DNA from: Siphonodentalium dalli
Taxonomy: Eukaryota > Mollusca > Scaphopoda > Gadilida > Siphonodentaliidae
Length of the DNA: 64,000 bases
Reading direction: 5' to 3'
Assembly (NCBI GenBank): GCA_032622095.1
Contig: CP136063.1
Coordinates: 185,295,956 to 185,359,955, forward strand
Each line of letters begins with the position of its first letter. Positions within the stretch are counted from its first letter, which is position 1. The position numbers and the translations under genes are program-made. The notes beneath the pieces were generated by a model. It saw only the letters and a list, made by a program, of their open reading frames with translations, searched no databases and was not told the DNA's origin. Below are positions 23,341 to 33,534 of the stretch, in pieces.

Positions 23341-23821
23341 GAAATCGTTTTCGCTAGTTTACCGCCGATAGATGCGTCCCGAATAGAGTTGTAAATATTT
23401 ACAATTGAGCGTTGTTCTGACGATGTTTTCTATGGAGTGGTACGGTCGATTTGCTTAAAATTTTCGGCGATATTAGTAGAATGTTACATTCCTCCAGTTA
23501 TCATAGTGCCTGAATACTAACTTATCAGTTTCACGCACCCGAACAAGTACATAATATGTCTTTAATATTTGATCTATATGTAAACGCCTACGTTCAAGCG
23601 CTCAAATGTTTCACATATATAGGAAGGTTCTAGATGTTTTGGTTAAATATATACGGACATTATATTGCATGGGTTCCAAGTACTGCAATGCAAAACATTT
23701 AGTTGCGTACATAACTAGATAAAACATAGAAATATATTGTTGAACTATTCCTTTATGTTATACGCACATCGGCGATTTATCGAAAAAAAAATCGCGGGGA
23801 TATAGAAGTTTCCTCATTCAC

Positions 23822-24214
23822 TCGAGCGTGTACCTATATCAGGCAATTCTTCAAGGATTGTCCACTTATAAATGGACAATCGGTACCTAAAATGGTCATT
23901 AATACATCTGCCGAGAGGAATTTAACCACAAGTCATACCGTGGCACGCGAGCTTGGGATTGTCCACTAAATGAAGACATGTTTTGTTAATCCTGTATGAA
24001 GGGCAATAACTCTATAAATAATGTTACACAGGACTATGACAGGATAATAATCACGGAAAACAAACAAATTCGCGTGGCAAGAAGTTTGAGCGGCATGCTG
24101 TCCATTTATTAACGACCATATTTAGGTACCGATTGTCCATTTATAAGTGGACAATCTTATGCGCATTAGGTGACCAATATATATGCCCTACCAGAATATC
24201 GAGCGTGTACCTAT
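23822..24214. mobile_element. Inverted-repeat element with captured segments
   Basis: Ends at 23,856 and 24,156 are each palindromic (GATTGTCCA...TGGACAATC) and are followed inward by CGGTACCTAAAATGGTC and its complement. Between them lie B2 (23,907-23,939), a 92-bp linker starting near another GATTGTCCACT, and A2 (24,032-24,097). The same segments lie 1.4 kb upstream as A then B. An 18-bp direct repeat TCGAGCGTGTACCTATAT flanks the whole (23,822-23,839 and 24,197-24,214). Confidence 0.65.
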
Positions 24215-24955
24215 ATGCCCTACCAGAATAAATATGGCTACCCTTTACTTTTATAGTTGTAATAAAAATCTCAAAACAGGTGTAATGACAATATTATATA
24301 CTATTTTTGAGTGCATATCGAAAATGAGCGAATCGAGACAAATTTTATGTCGAATCGCGGCAAGTGGCTCGCGAAAATAGACACATGCAGTATAGGTGAA
24401 CCAATAGACAACTCTGCATGGTAGGGATTGGTTTGTCATGTCCAAAATCAGACAGAAGTCAAGATTGGTGCAGCATATTTTAATACGTCGTCTACACCAC
24501 ACTTTGTGACATAAACTGGACCCCCCCCCCCCATGCATATATATAAATAAACGTTATGCACTTATATATAAATCATTTTGTTGTCGTCAGCCACTTCATC
24601 CATAGCATTGGAATCACGTTGCCATCCCGTGACAGCTGTATGTATGCCCCCCCCCCCCGCCCCCATTCTGAAAACGCATAAAACCCACGAAAAAACATGA
24701 CTCGTATTTTTCTATAACCCGTTCACGTCGAGAACGGCAGTGTTCTAGTAGTAGTTCTACGTATATTACGGACCACAGAGTGGCACAGACTCACTCAAAA
24801 TATGTTAAAACTGGCGATTTGGGGGATTCAAATTAATTTCATTTGAATATAATTGACATGTGCGACCGTTGCACTGAAGCTGGAAATATTGACGATCAAT
24901 GTGCCGAGGAAAATAAATTGTTGGGTGTATACTAATGTATAATTAGGTGATAGTA
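24215..24955. other. Unassigned stretch with poly-C tracts
   Basis: C tracts lie at about 24,520-24,532 and 24,647-24,663. No gene seen. Confidence 0.35.
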
Positions 24956-24957
24956 CT

Positions 24958-25068
24958 TGGTTTGTTTGATAATACCGAGGTAACCTCATATCAGCCCGAG
25001 AACGAAGGTCGAGTGCTGATATGAGGTTACCGAGGGTCGATGTCAGGCCATTAATAATATCAAACCAA
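24958..25068. mobile_element. Palindromic foldback
   Basis: Perfect 17-bp arms GGTAACCTCATATCAGC (24,979-24,995) and complement (25,015-25,031) sit within longer imperfect arms starting TTGGTTTG and ending CAAACCAA. Related in style to the hairpin at 61,538-61,600. Confidence 0.65.
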
Positions 25069-25580
25069 CCGAGTAACCTATTTATATTTAGTAATTAGAT
25101 CGCCTCTTGTAGTAACTGACAACTCTAGCATATATACGAGTGACGTCGCATAAATGGATACATATACCATATACGTTATTTTATAGCAGCTATTGTGGAG
25201 TAGGTTTTCGGCATGTCGTAAATCCATATTACTCGGATTGTAGATGTCGCAAATCGATATTACTCGGTTTAAGGGCGATATTAGCCTATAGTTCGATATA
25301 TAGCATAAAATTCTGGACAAAAAATGTCACATCTAATTAATAATGTACATATATACAAATTGCAACCGTTAACGACATATGCGACATGATCCGGTCTAGC
25401 TTCACCATTCGAGACAATATGCATATATCTAACAAAAGCAAGTATACCTGAGATTTTATGACAGTAAATTAACGAGAACGTATATGCATATCGTATCTGA
25501 TTACTCATGTTAAATTATTCTTTATGTTGATATGTGTTGTATTTATTACCCATTCCTTAACTAACACTATTTCTGATCGG
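25069..25580. other. Unassigned stretch
   Basis: No gene or repeat family recognised. Confidence 0.35.
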
Positions 25581-25584
25581 GAAA

Positions 25585-25641
25585 AAGTCATATTGGACTC
25601 CAGAATGTCATATTGGACTCCCGGGTGTGCAATATGACTTT
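25585..25641. repeat. Short palindrome with GTCATATTGGACT
   Basis: AAAAAGTCATATTG and CAATATGACTTTTT are mirrored. GTCATATTGGACTC occurs twice inside. The same motif is the centre of the palindrome at 28,047-28,176, on the other side of LINE 2. Confidence 0.65.
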
Positions 25642-25649
25642 TTATTGGG

Positions 25650-25791
25650 ACTCTGTGACGTCACGAATTAACCCCATTGCGAAATTAATCGGTGAAATTA
25701 CGATGCAAGCGCAACACTGGTGGATTTAGCAAACGTTTCACTTCCGCATTGAGTTCTGTTTTCACTTCCGTGTTTACTGTTCCAAATCATG
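25650..25791 (+). promoter_or_regulatory. Possible promoter segment: CRE plus two ETS-like sites
   Basis: TGACGTCA at 25,656-25,663 is a consensus CRE. CACTTCCG occurs twice (about 25,739 and 25,764), an ETS-type core. An ATG ends the segment. Positions 25,737-25,791 are repeated at 27,870-27,924, where ATG opens a 21-codon frame (MLSDDQNTSFYRELSADQYQ). I infer a former promoter/5' exon cut by LINE 2. No transcript evidence. Confidence 0.3.
25737..25791 (+). repeat. Left 55-bp direct repeat flanking LINE 2
   Basis: Starts TTCACTTCCGCATTGAGTTC and ends CCAAATCATG. Identical to 27,870-27,924 as read. Best explained as an unusually long target-site duplication. Confidence 0.85.
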
Positions 25792-27869
25792 GTTTAAACA
25801 TATTTATTCGCCATATATGCATATAAATACACACAGTCGGCAACGGGATTGAAGAACAAGTGCGGGCCACTTATATGCTACTTCTCTCCCGATCACCATA
25901 CACTCAAGTGAAAAGAAAAAAAAATGAAACATGGCATTGAACAATTATATATGGTATTAACGATAAATGGTAAATGATTGTTGCTAGTCTCTCCCAATTT
26001 CGAATTCGTATAGTTCAAAAGTATATGTTGCTTTAAGGTGTTCTGTGCTCATCCGTCCTTAAAAATGGTAAGGTGGCAGGACAGTGAGTATGTTCCAATA
26101 GGGGGGTTTATATGACTCTTGTCATATACTCAGAATTATTATTTTGTTTGAGTTCTTTTTTTCATTTAAGTTGAAATTAGTATGTTCTCATCCTTGGATG
26201 TGTCTCTTATAAGAATTTGGACAGCCTTGAAAATGTCTTCATTGTTGGAATTTGATAAGCTTGGATCTCCAAATAATAATGTTTTTACTGAATAAATATT
26301 GAAACGTAGTAGCTTGTTCAGCAGGTCTACTCTTGGAATAATATGCAATTGACAATGGAAAAAATAATGAAATGCGTTTTCTTCGCCATCGCCGCATCTA
26401 CAGGCTTTGGACATCGCAATATAATTGAAGTATTTATCTGATGGGAGTTCACTGCATTCGCACCTGAGTCGACCATGTAAGATATTTAATGATCGTTTCC
26501 CTGTATAAAAATACTTGGGGGGTTTAACCGGATTGGGAATTAGTGATTGTCGGAAACATTCATAATTCAGATTTCTTATTTTTTTATCGCGTTTATTCCA
26601 GTCATTTATACACTTGGACATGAAAGTGGACTCTTTTCTTTTGTAGTTGCATTTCATAGGGATAAATTTTTATGCATTTCTGGAATCATGGTCATTTCGA
26701 GCACTGAATTTGGGTGGTATAAGTTCTGTCAGATAGTTAGGTGTTTTTTTTTTGTTTACTATATTGTGGAATGTTAAAACCTGTTTGTAATATCTTCGAG
26801 ATTATAACGTCTCCCAGCCTAGTTGGGTCAGAAGTCTAATATTTGAAACTGACCTGGTGCAACCGGTGACTATTCTAGCAGCTTCATATTGAACATCTTC
26901 TAGATCTTTTATTAAGTATTCAGGTGCGCCTGACCAAACGTTACTAGCGTATTCCATGAGGGATCGAACATGGGATAAATAGAGGGTTTGAAGTGTTTCG
27001 CGATTTAGCATTGTTCTTAGTTTACGCAATTGTGACAGGCGTGCGTATGCCTTAGTGCATATATTACCAATGTGTGTATTCCAAGTTAGGTTGTCATCAA
27101 TATCCAATCCTAGGTGTTTGTGGCTATTTGAGTAGTCTAGTGTTACCCCATCGAATATGATTGTAGGTTTAACTACACTTGGCTTGGAAAATAACATTAG
27201 ATTGGTTTTACTACTATTAAATTGGACACACCAATTTTCAACCCAATCTCTGATTTTGTTCATGTCACTACTGACTGTCGATTGAAGGTTATAAGTATCA
27301 CTATCACTGTTGATTAAACATGTGTCGTCAGCATAAAGTCTTGTGCTAGATTTAATTTCATCGGCAATGTCATTAATGTAAATTAAAAACATCAGAGGCC
27401 TGACTACAGATCCCTGGGGCACACCAGCTGATATTGAGCAATATTGCGAAAAGCTTGAGTTAACTCTTACTCTTTGCTGTCTATTTTGTAGATAGTTTAT
27501 CAACCATTTAAGAATATTACCTTTCAAACCATATTTCTCTAATTTTAAAACAAGACCTCGGTGCCAGACTTTGTCAAACGCTTTAGAAATGTCGAAAAAA
27601 ACTGCACAACTCGTTTGGCCCTCGTCAGTTGCACAGTGGATATTATGAATGATTTCAATTAATTGAGATTCGGTACTATGACCAGGTATAAATCCAGATT
27701 GATGCTTATATAAAAGGTTGTGGGATTTCAAATGGCTTAGAATTTCATTAAAAACTAATCTCTCTAGTACCTTGCCGATACAACTTATAAGAGATATCGG
27801 ACGATAATTTAAAGGGTCATGCTTATCACCTTTTTTGAAGAGGGGCATCACATCGGCTTTCTTCCAAGC
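25792..27869 (-). mobile_element. LINE 2, CR1/Jockey-like, 5'-truncated
   Basis: One minus-strand frame from 27,869 to 26,166 encodes RT. In order: WKKADVMPLFKKGD, NYRPISLISCIGKVLER, HQSGFIPGHSTESQL, FFDISKAFDKVWH, GVPQGSVVRPLMFLIYINDI and catalytic YADD (27,324-27,335). VQFNSSKTNLMLF and HKHLGLDIDDNLTW follow. The C-terminal part has RSLNILHGRLRCECSEL and a C-x-C-x8-H-x4-C knuckle. Two in-frame stops break it (26,802-26,804 and 26,670-26,672). No frameshift was found. Truncation starts exactly at the conserved W of the A-W-K-x-A block. A 3' UTR of about 370 bp runs to 25,792. 55-bp direct repeats flank it. Confidence 0.9.
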
Positions 27870-27924
27870 TTCACTTCCGCATTGAGTTCTGTTTTCACTT
27901 CCGTGTTTACTGTTCCAAATCATG
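27870..27924 (+). repeat. Right 55-bp direct repeat flanking LINE 2
   Basis: Second copy of 25,737-25,791. It adjoins the truncated 5' end of the LINE on the minus strand. Confidence 0.85.
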
Positions 27925-28046
27925 CTTTCTGATGATCAAAATACAAGCTTTTATAGAGAATTAAGTGCCGACCAATACCAAAAATAACCACAAAAGTTTT
28001 AATCCCAAAATTGGGATAAACATACAGATGGATAATAAAAATGTCA

Positions 28047-28176
28047 TTATACAATGTTGTGTACAGTATGAGTTTTTCTTGTACTCGTCCAGGTTGTGGT
28101 GAAAAGTCATATTGGACTTTTCGCCACAACATGGACTCATACAAGAAAAACACATACTGTACACAACATTGTATAA
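28047..28176. mobile_element. Palindromic MITE
   Basis: Arms start TTATACAATGTTGTGTACAG and are mirrored at the other end for about 60 bp, with few mismatches. The centre holds AAAAGTCATATTGGACTTTT. No coding. Confidence 0.75.
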
Positions 28177-28199
28177 TAACTATATATTATTATATGTGC

Positions 28200-28243
28200 A
28201 ACTGACCATTGGGTGTGTTTTGCATTAAATCTTATCTTATCTT
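28200..28243 (+). repeat. Possible LINE 3' tail
   Basis: TTTTGCATTAAATCTTATCTTATCTTATC-type tail, with three CTTAT-like units after an ATTAAAT block. It resembles the short-repeat tails of CR1/L2-like LINEs. No RT is attached. Confidence 0.4.
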
Positions 28244-28494
28244 ATCGATTCTGGATATATACGAACATTTTAGGTCACGATAGTCCCATCAGGATAGTCC
28301 CATTTCGTATTGTCTATGTGGCGAACATGGTACTTTTAAAACAGACCAATATTATGATGTGAACAAACATTTATAACTGCAAAATGTCTGTCGTTTACCC
28401 TACAACAAGAAAATCATAACCACATAGGGAGGATGGAAGTATTGCTAATGCATATATAGATTGTAAAACCAAAATATCGTTTGATTTAAATCAT

Positions 28495-28774
28495 CTATAT
28501 ATCAGTGCAGACCGGTGCTTCCGTCGTCAAGCTGCACATTTCATCTGGACATGGAGTCTGTTTGGTATCCGTGGCGTTTTTCCTCTGTGGTTTCTGGTAC
28601 AATAGTATCTCATTCCAACCGAAAATTAAATGTCCGACACCAAGTCCTAAGATTATAGCAACAAACAACCACCAATTGAAAGTCATAGCCAGCAACATTA
28701 TCACGTAACCTCCAATAAACTGGAACAGGTAGAGAACAGTATGTATGAGATGCTTCTTGTTGACGATGTGTGTT
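28495..28774 (-). CDS. SLC31/Ctr copper transporter, last coding exon
   Basis: Ctr proteins are small plasma or endosomal membrane trimers that pass Cu(I). This exon encodes TM2 and TM3. After a split codon it reads THIVNKKHLIHTVLYLFQ, then FIGGYVIMLLAMTFNWW and LFVAIILGLGVGHLIFGW. M-x3-M (MLLAM) in TM2 and G-x3-G (GLGVG) in TM3 are the family signatures. The tail (NEILLYQKPQRKNATDTK, then CPDEMC and VCTDI) ends at a TAG at 28,495-28,497 and keeps three cysteines; it lacks the HCH ending of human CTR1. The acceptor is TAATTTCAG|A and the phase is 2, matching the exon at 29,715-29,820. The gene runs toward higher coordinates; the Met/His-rich N-terminus was not found. Could be the CTR2-type paralogue. 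Confidence 0.88.
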
Positions 28775-28960
28775 CTGAAATTACACCCAATTATATTAGC
28801 TTTTGAATTTGTCCCGGTATCGAAATATAGGTCGATAAATACCTGAACTGCCTTTTTACGACCATTGTATCCCAGAAATACGCATTGAAATCATAAAAAT
28901 ACAACTTCGTACACACAAATCGGATGAGCAATCCCTAACTGTGCCATTAAAAAATTTGTA

Positions 28961-29392
28961 TTCATTAATAGAAATTCTGGAATCGGAAACGGAATAATAC
29001 GCGACTGTCCAGAAAACGCTCGTTCGAATCCTAACAAAAACTATATGTATACATTATTTGGTAAGAGGTATCTCAAAACATATTTCACAACAAATTCGTC
29101 AATATAGCGCTGAAAATACGTCTTTTGTTTCTAAGCTGGATGTTTCGATAAATTGGAGGTCGTTTCGTTTGTGTCGGTTCGAATTTTTGTATGGGATGTC
29201 GTGTAACAATTGCACATGTAGACCACGGGAAGAACATCTGTCTTCGCTCTGAAACGTTTATGGTACTACATAATTCTGACGGGAAAAAAGCAGTGAGTGA
29301 TTTTTTTTTAATTGTTTCATGTTAAGATAGCGCAATATTCCTTTTCTGGAAGTCGCGCGTTATTCCGTTTCCGATTCCAGAATTACAATGAA
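28961..29392. mobile_element. Inverted-repeat MITE in the Ctr intron
   Basis: AATTCTGGAATCGGAAACGG on the left is mirrored by CCGTTTCCGATTCCAGAATT on the right. The arms run about 45 bp with few differences (GGAATAATACGCGACT against GGAATAACGCGCGACT). It lies wholly within the intron between the last two coding exons. The small open frame inside it (29,152-29,290) is not credited. Confidence 0.75.
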
Positions 29393-29714
29393 TAAAATGT
29401 GGCAATATTTGATCTGGAGCCGACCATCGACTTCGAAGTTTATATATTTATTATGACCTTAATGCGTCTTTCTGTGACATGCATATAATGCTCATTGAAA
29501 GGTAAAAAAAAAACAACATCAACATCTCAATAATATCTAACTTTTCTCCAACATGTGACAATAAAGAGCATTCGCTATTAATTATTTAAAATAGAGAGCG
29601 TTCGCTTTATCTTATGTACAAAACGTTGAACGCAGATTAAACAGTGTATAGTAAAGAATGACATCGAGCCACACATAATTATATCGGTGCTCAGTAGCGA
29701 TTTCATAAACTCAC

Positions 29715-29820
29715 TGATTTCCTGGATATGTGTACGTGGCATCAATTCGCCTTCTCCAGTATTTGATGGCAGAATATGCTACAGCTGAAGCGAATACACC
29801 CACACAAGATGCGAAACATC
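29715..29820 (-). CDS. SLC31/Ctr copper transporter, TM1 exon
   Basis: The 106-bp exon has acceptor CTATTTGCAG|GA and donor AATCA|GTGAGT. It starts in phase 1 and ends in phase 2, which fits the next exon exactly (CA|A). It encodes CFASCVGVFASAVAYSAIK followed by YWRRRIDATYTYPGNQ. That aligns with TM1 of Ctr proteins (consensus ..GSCxxVFLLAxxYEGLKxxRE) and the start of the cytoplasmic loop. The usual long, variable cytosolic loop between TM1 and TM2 is short here. Upstream exons with the Met motifs are not identified. Confidence 0.8.
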
Positions 29821-29963
29821 CTGCAAATAGTAACAGTTACTGAAAATGAACTGTAGTGTCCACGGGTACCTGACAAAAATTGACCATGGACTAAAAGTAC
29901 CGGTATAGTCCCACATTTAGGTTTATACCATGCATAACTTTTTAATATATAGGGATATGTGAA

Positions 29964-29971
<8 letters not shown>

Positions 29972-30008
<37 letters not shown>
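29972..30008. repeat. (TA)n microsatellite
   Basis: About 18 TA units in the presumed upstream intron of the copper transporter. Confidence 0.95.
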
Positions 30009-30012
<4 letters not shown>

Positions 30013-30224
30013 GGGTCGAGCCAGAGGGAATCCAGGCTCGCTGCCAGGGAACTAAGATCTTGCCAACGTATAAGATCCAAATGGAGAACTGTCTTGTATA
30101 GTTATGCACTCATGAAGAAATTTTTAGTTTTCTCACAACAGCCTCGCGTGCATGACACTCCCAAATATCTAGAAACACAGGGATGGAATATTGGATGATG
30201 TGGACATCAGTACACGGTTGATAT

Positions 30225-30305
30225 CGACGACACGACAGAGGTAAAGAACTAAAGTTTTCATCCGGAAACAAAATATGAACGGACGGGCAGATGGACGGAC
30301 AGACC
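30225..30305 (-). repeat. Dispersed repeat E fragment
   Basis: On the minus strand: GTCCGTCCATCTGCCCGTCC, then TTTGTTTCCGGATGAAAACTTTAG. This is the leader of repeat family E (42.3, 47.0, 49.7, 51.0 kb). Confidence 0.6.
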
Positions 30306-30360
30306 AAAACATATTAATACATGTACGTACCGTTTTTATTGAACGGGCTGAGTCTGGAGG

Positions 30361-31704
30361 CTGTTAAACAAATTACCGATCAAATAAGCATATTAATAGA
30401 ACCTGGTACAATATGCATTCTGCATCCCAGTCACAGTTTAGTTATATTTACAAATCACCACGTGCGATGTATACAAGGATATATAGCTTTCCATTGCGCA
30501 AAAATGCATTATGAAATTATTCTAAACGCCTCGTGACATTTTGCAATTTTGGAACGATTCAAGCACATGCACGCGTGCTATTGTAATCCTTTTTTTTTTA
30601 ATTGCACCATTTGAATTTCGCGCAATCTTACAACATTGCATAAACTTTCAAACCATTTCCCATTTCCCTGTCCAAGTCGAGAAACGTGCAGATTTGGTGC
30701 TAAGGCGCTGTTCACAAACGCTACGTTATGCATCGGTCAAAGGTCGTATATTTACTATAAATTTATGTCGTACCTGCGATGATTCACGCATATTTTTGAC
30801 ACACGTTCTTGCTGGTTCCCATCACTTGAGCAAGGCATTACTCTGTTATACCACCCGCTCGGTTTGTGAAAATTAAAACAAAACGCCAATGCGAATATGC
30901 ATGGACATTAAAAACCCGCGATGGTTTATGTTGTTGCTTAGCATCTTAAGTCTAATATCGTGTTAATTTAGTCATCCACATTTTTATATACTGACTAATC
31001 TACACGCGATGAATTCTGTCGTCGCCGGGGTATCTAAATTTAGTTCATCATTCACATATTCATATGTTTTGATGAGAACCCAATCGCAGCTATAATGGTG
31101 AGATGTCTAATCACTGCATGGGTGTGGGTCGATTGTTTAAATCACACTTACCACCTTTTTTAAAGAAAATGTTTGTGTAACCTGTGTTTACTAATTATTT
31201 CACCCGATCCGCATAGACTTATCAGATATAAATACGTAATGACGGAAATTCTTTACCATCTATAGATACGTAAGTGTGGACCGTATACGCCTATCGAGCC
31301 CACTATTACTATTTATATCTCTTAATGATGGTCTGATCACGGGCCCACCATTATGACATATAGAACACTAATTGTAACCTTATCCAGAGTCCATTATGTT
31401 TATCTATAAAACTGTAATAAAACCCAACGGATAGTTTTGTGTGTATAGCGTTTATGGTCATTGCCTTGTGTGTGTAGGGTGGGCAATATCGGCATCTCTA
31501 TGCATTGAAGTGTGCATATCTATACTAGTTAAAGACTGGGTATGAGGTATAAACGAATCGATGCATGGATGTTTTTAAATGAATGGTTGAAAAGGACCCG
31601 TTTTGAGTACACGTCTTAAACTGATATACAGTACCAATATCGACATCAAATTAAAAAAAAATGTTGCGTATTTCCATGAAATCTTACGCGTGTATGCTTC
31701 CCAA
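30361..31704. other. Unassigned stretch
   Basis: Should hold 5' parts of the copper transporter if the gene continues. No Met/His-rich exon is visible. Plus-strand frames here show no domain. Confidence 0.35.
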
Positions 31705-32096
31705 TCTCATATATATTTTGAAGACCTCTGTTTGTTTGTCTGTCTGTCTGTCTGTCTGTATGTCTGTCATTGATACAAATCTACGATTCTCGACCGATCG
31801 GGACGAAACTTGGTACGTGTGTGTAGTTTGACCAGGCGGTCGTCGTTGTCGTATTGGCGAGCCCGTGCGGCGCCCGATTCGCGCATGCGCAGACGAGATC
31901 TCGGAAACGGGTGGAGCTATCGACTTGAAAATTGCTATGTGAATGTATCTTGCCCCGGATACGAATTTTATCGGGTCGCCGAGCCCGTGCGACGCCAGCT
32001 TCGCGCATGCGCAGACCAGATCTCGGAAACGGGTGGAGCTATCGACTTGAAATTTGGATTTTGAATAGCCCGGACAACGTCGGGCTCATCGGCTAG
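31705..32096 (+). mobile_element. Helitron-like element, family B copy 1
   Basis: Starts TCTCATATATATTTTGAAGA after A and ends CTAG (32,093-32,096) before T. The hairpin AGCCCGGACAACGTCGGGCT lies 6-8 nt upstream of the end. A (TCTG)n tract lies near the 5' end. The core has one full unit of the GAGCCCGTGCGACGCCAG / CGCATGCGCAGAC / GGTGGAGCTATCGACTTG repeat. Non-autonomous. Confidence 0.8.
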
Positions 32097-32806
32097 TCTC
32101 CTATATATTTTGAAGACCTCTGTATGTCTGTCTGTATGTATGTATGTATGTATGTATGTATGTATGTCATTTATACAAATCTACGATTCTCGACCGATCG
32201 GGACGAAACTTGGTACGTGTGTGTAGTTGGACCAGGCGGTCGTCGTTGTCGTATTGGCGAGCCCGTGCGGCGCCCGCTTCGCGCATGCGCAGACGAGATC
32301 TCGGAAACGGGTGGAGCTATCGACTTGAAATTTTCTATGTGAATGTATCTTGCTCCGGATACGAATTTTATCGGGTCGCCGAGCCCGTGCGACACCAGAT
32401 TCGCGCATGCGCAGACGAGATCTCGGAAACGGGTGGAGCTATCGACTTGAAATTTGGTATGTGTATGTATATTGCCCCGGATACGAATTTTATCGGGTCG
32501 CCGAGCCAGTGCGACGTCAGATTCGCGCATGCGCAGACGAGATATCGGAAACGGGTGGAGCTATCGACTTGAAATTTGGTATGTGAATGTATCTTGCCCC
32601 GGATACGAATTTTATCGGGTCGCCGAACCCGTGCGAAGCCAGCTTCGCTCATGCGCAGACCAGATCTCGGAAACGGGTAGAGCTATCGACTTGAAATTTG
32701 GTTTTTGAATAGCCCGGACCATCGACGTATATTGTATAGATCGATCCTCGGACAACGTCGGGCTGGGTAGAGCTATCGACTTGACAACGTCGGGCTCATC
32801 GGCTAG
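32097..32806 (+). mobile_element. Helitron-like element, family B copy 2
   Basis: Starts TCTCCTATATATTTTGAAGA immediately after the CTAG of copy 1 and ends CTAG (32,803-32,806) with the same hairpin. (TGTA)n lies at about 32,127-32,166. The core holds about four units of 122 bp (phases at 32,336, 32,458, 32,580). A second, partial 3' hairpin near 32,711-32,765 suggests an internal duplication of the end. Confidence 0.8.
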
Positions 32807-33445
32807 TCTATTATATATGATGGGAAATTTGTCTGTGTGTGTGTATGTCTGTCTGTCTGTTCGCGATGGACTCGAAAACGGCCGAACCGATTTCGATGAA
32901 ACTTGGTATGTGGGGGTACTTTCGGCCGGGGAGTGGCATGGGCCTATTAATTTGCCCGTGAGACGTGACCTTGACCTTGAAATCGGGTCATTTCCAGGTC
33001 GAACGCCCGAGTATCACCTGATTTCGATGAAAATTAGTGTCTGGGGATACTTTCGTATGGGGAGTATCATAAGCCTATTCGTTTGCCCGTGCGACGTGAC
33101 CTTGACCTTGAAATCGGGTCAATTCAAGATCAAATCGCGAATTTTTATGGAATTTTGACGGAATTTGATACATATGGTAACTTTTTTCCACTGGGTGTTT
33201 TGGACGGGTCAAATCGTGACCCCGATCTGACATTGACCTTCAAAATTATCAATTCGTGGTCAAATCGGGTAAAACCGGATGGAGGTACTTTTGTCGGGTA
33301 CTTTTGCCTGGGCAGTGTTTTGGACGGGTCAAATCGTGACCCCATCTGACCTTGACCTTCAAAATGGACAATTCAAGGTCAAATCGCGCAATTCGCCGAA
33401 AAGCAGAGGGGAAACAGCCCGGACGAAGTCGGGTCCACCTGCTAG
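32807..33445 (+). mobile_element. Helitron-like element, family C copy 1
   Basis: Begins TCTATTATATATGATGGGAA directly after family B copy 2 and ends CTAG (33,442-33,445) before T. The hairpin GCCCGGACGAAGTCGGGT lies upstream of the end. The core repeats GACGTGACCTTGACCTTGAA and TTTTGGACGGGTCAAATCGT units. The same family sits in reverse at 41,409-42,174. Confidence 0.8.
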
Positions 33446-33534
33446 TTACGATATAAAATATGAGATTAAGGAACACGGACAACAAAGATTAGTTCCATTC
33501 CTTATTCAAAAGTTGTATAAGGTAAAACAAAGGG

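Noticed and set aside
29015-29040. GTTCGAATCC, a B-box-like sequence
   Set aside because: No A box or cloverleaf. It lies inside a MITE.
30331-30360. 30-bp mini-exon for the copper transporter (acceptor TTTGTTTAACAG, donor GTACGT, phase 1 to 1)
   Set aside because: It fits the phase and would supply ten residues before TM1. It lacks the conserved Trp and has a weak donor, so it may be chance.
31152-31190. Possible upstream transporter exon before a GTAAGTG donor, reading GYTNIFFKKG
   Set aside because: No convincing acceptor, more than one phase open, and the spacing to TM1 does not match the family.
32171-32708. Overlapping frames of up to 142 codons
   Set aside because: They arise from 122-bp tandem units of a Helitron-like element, and both strands are open because of repeat composition.
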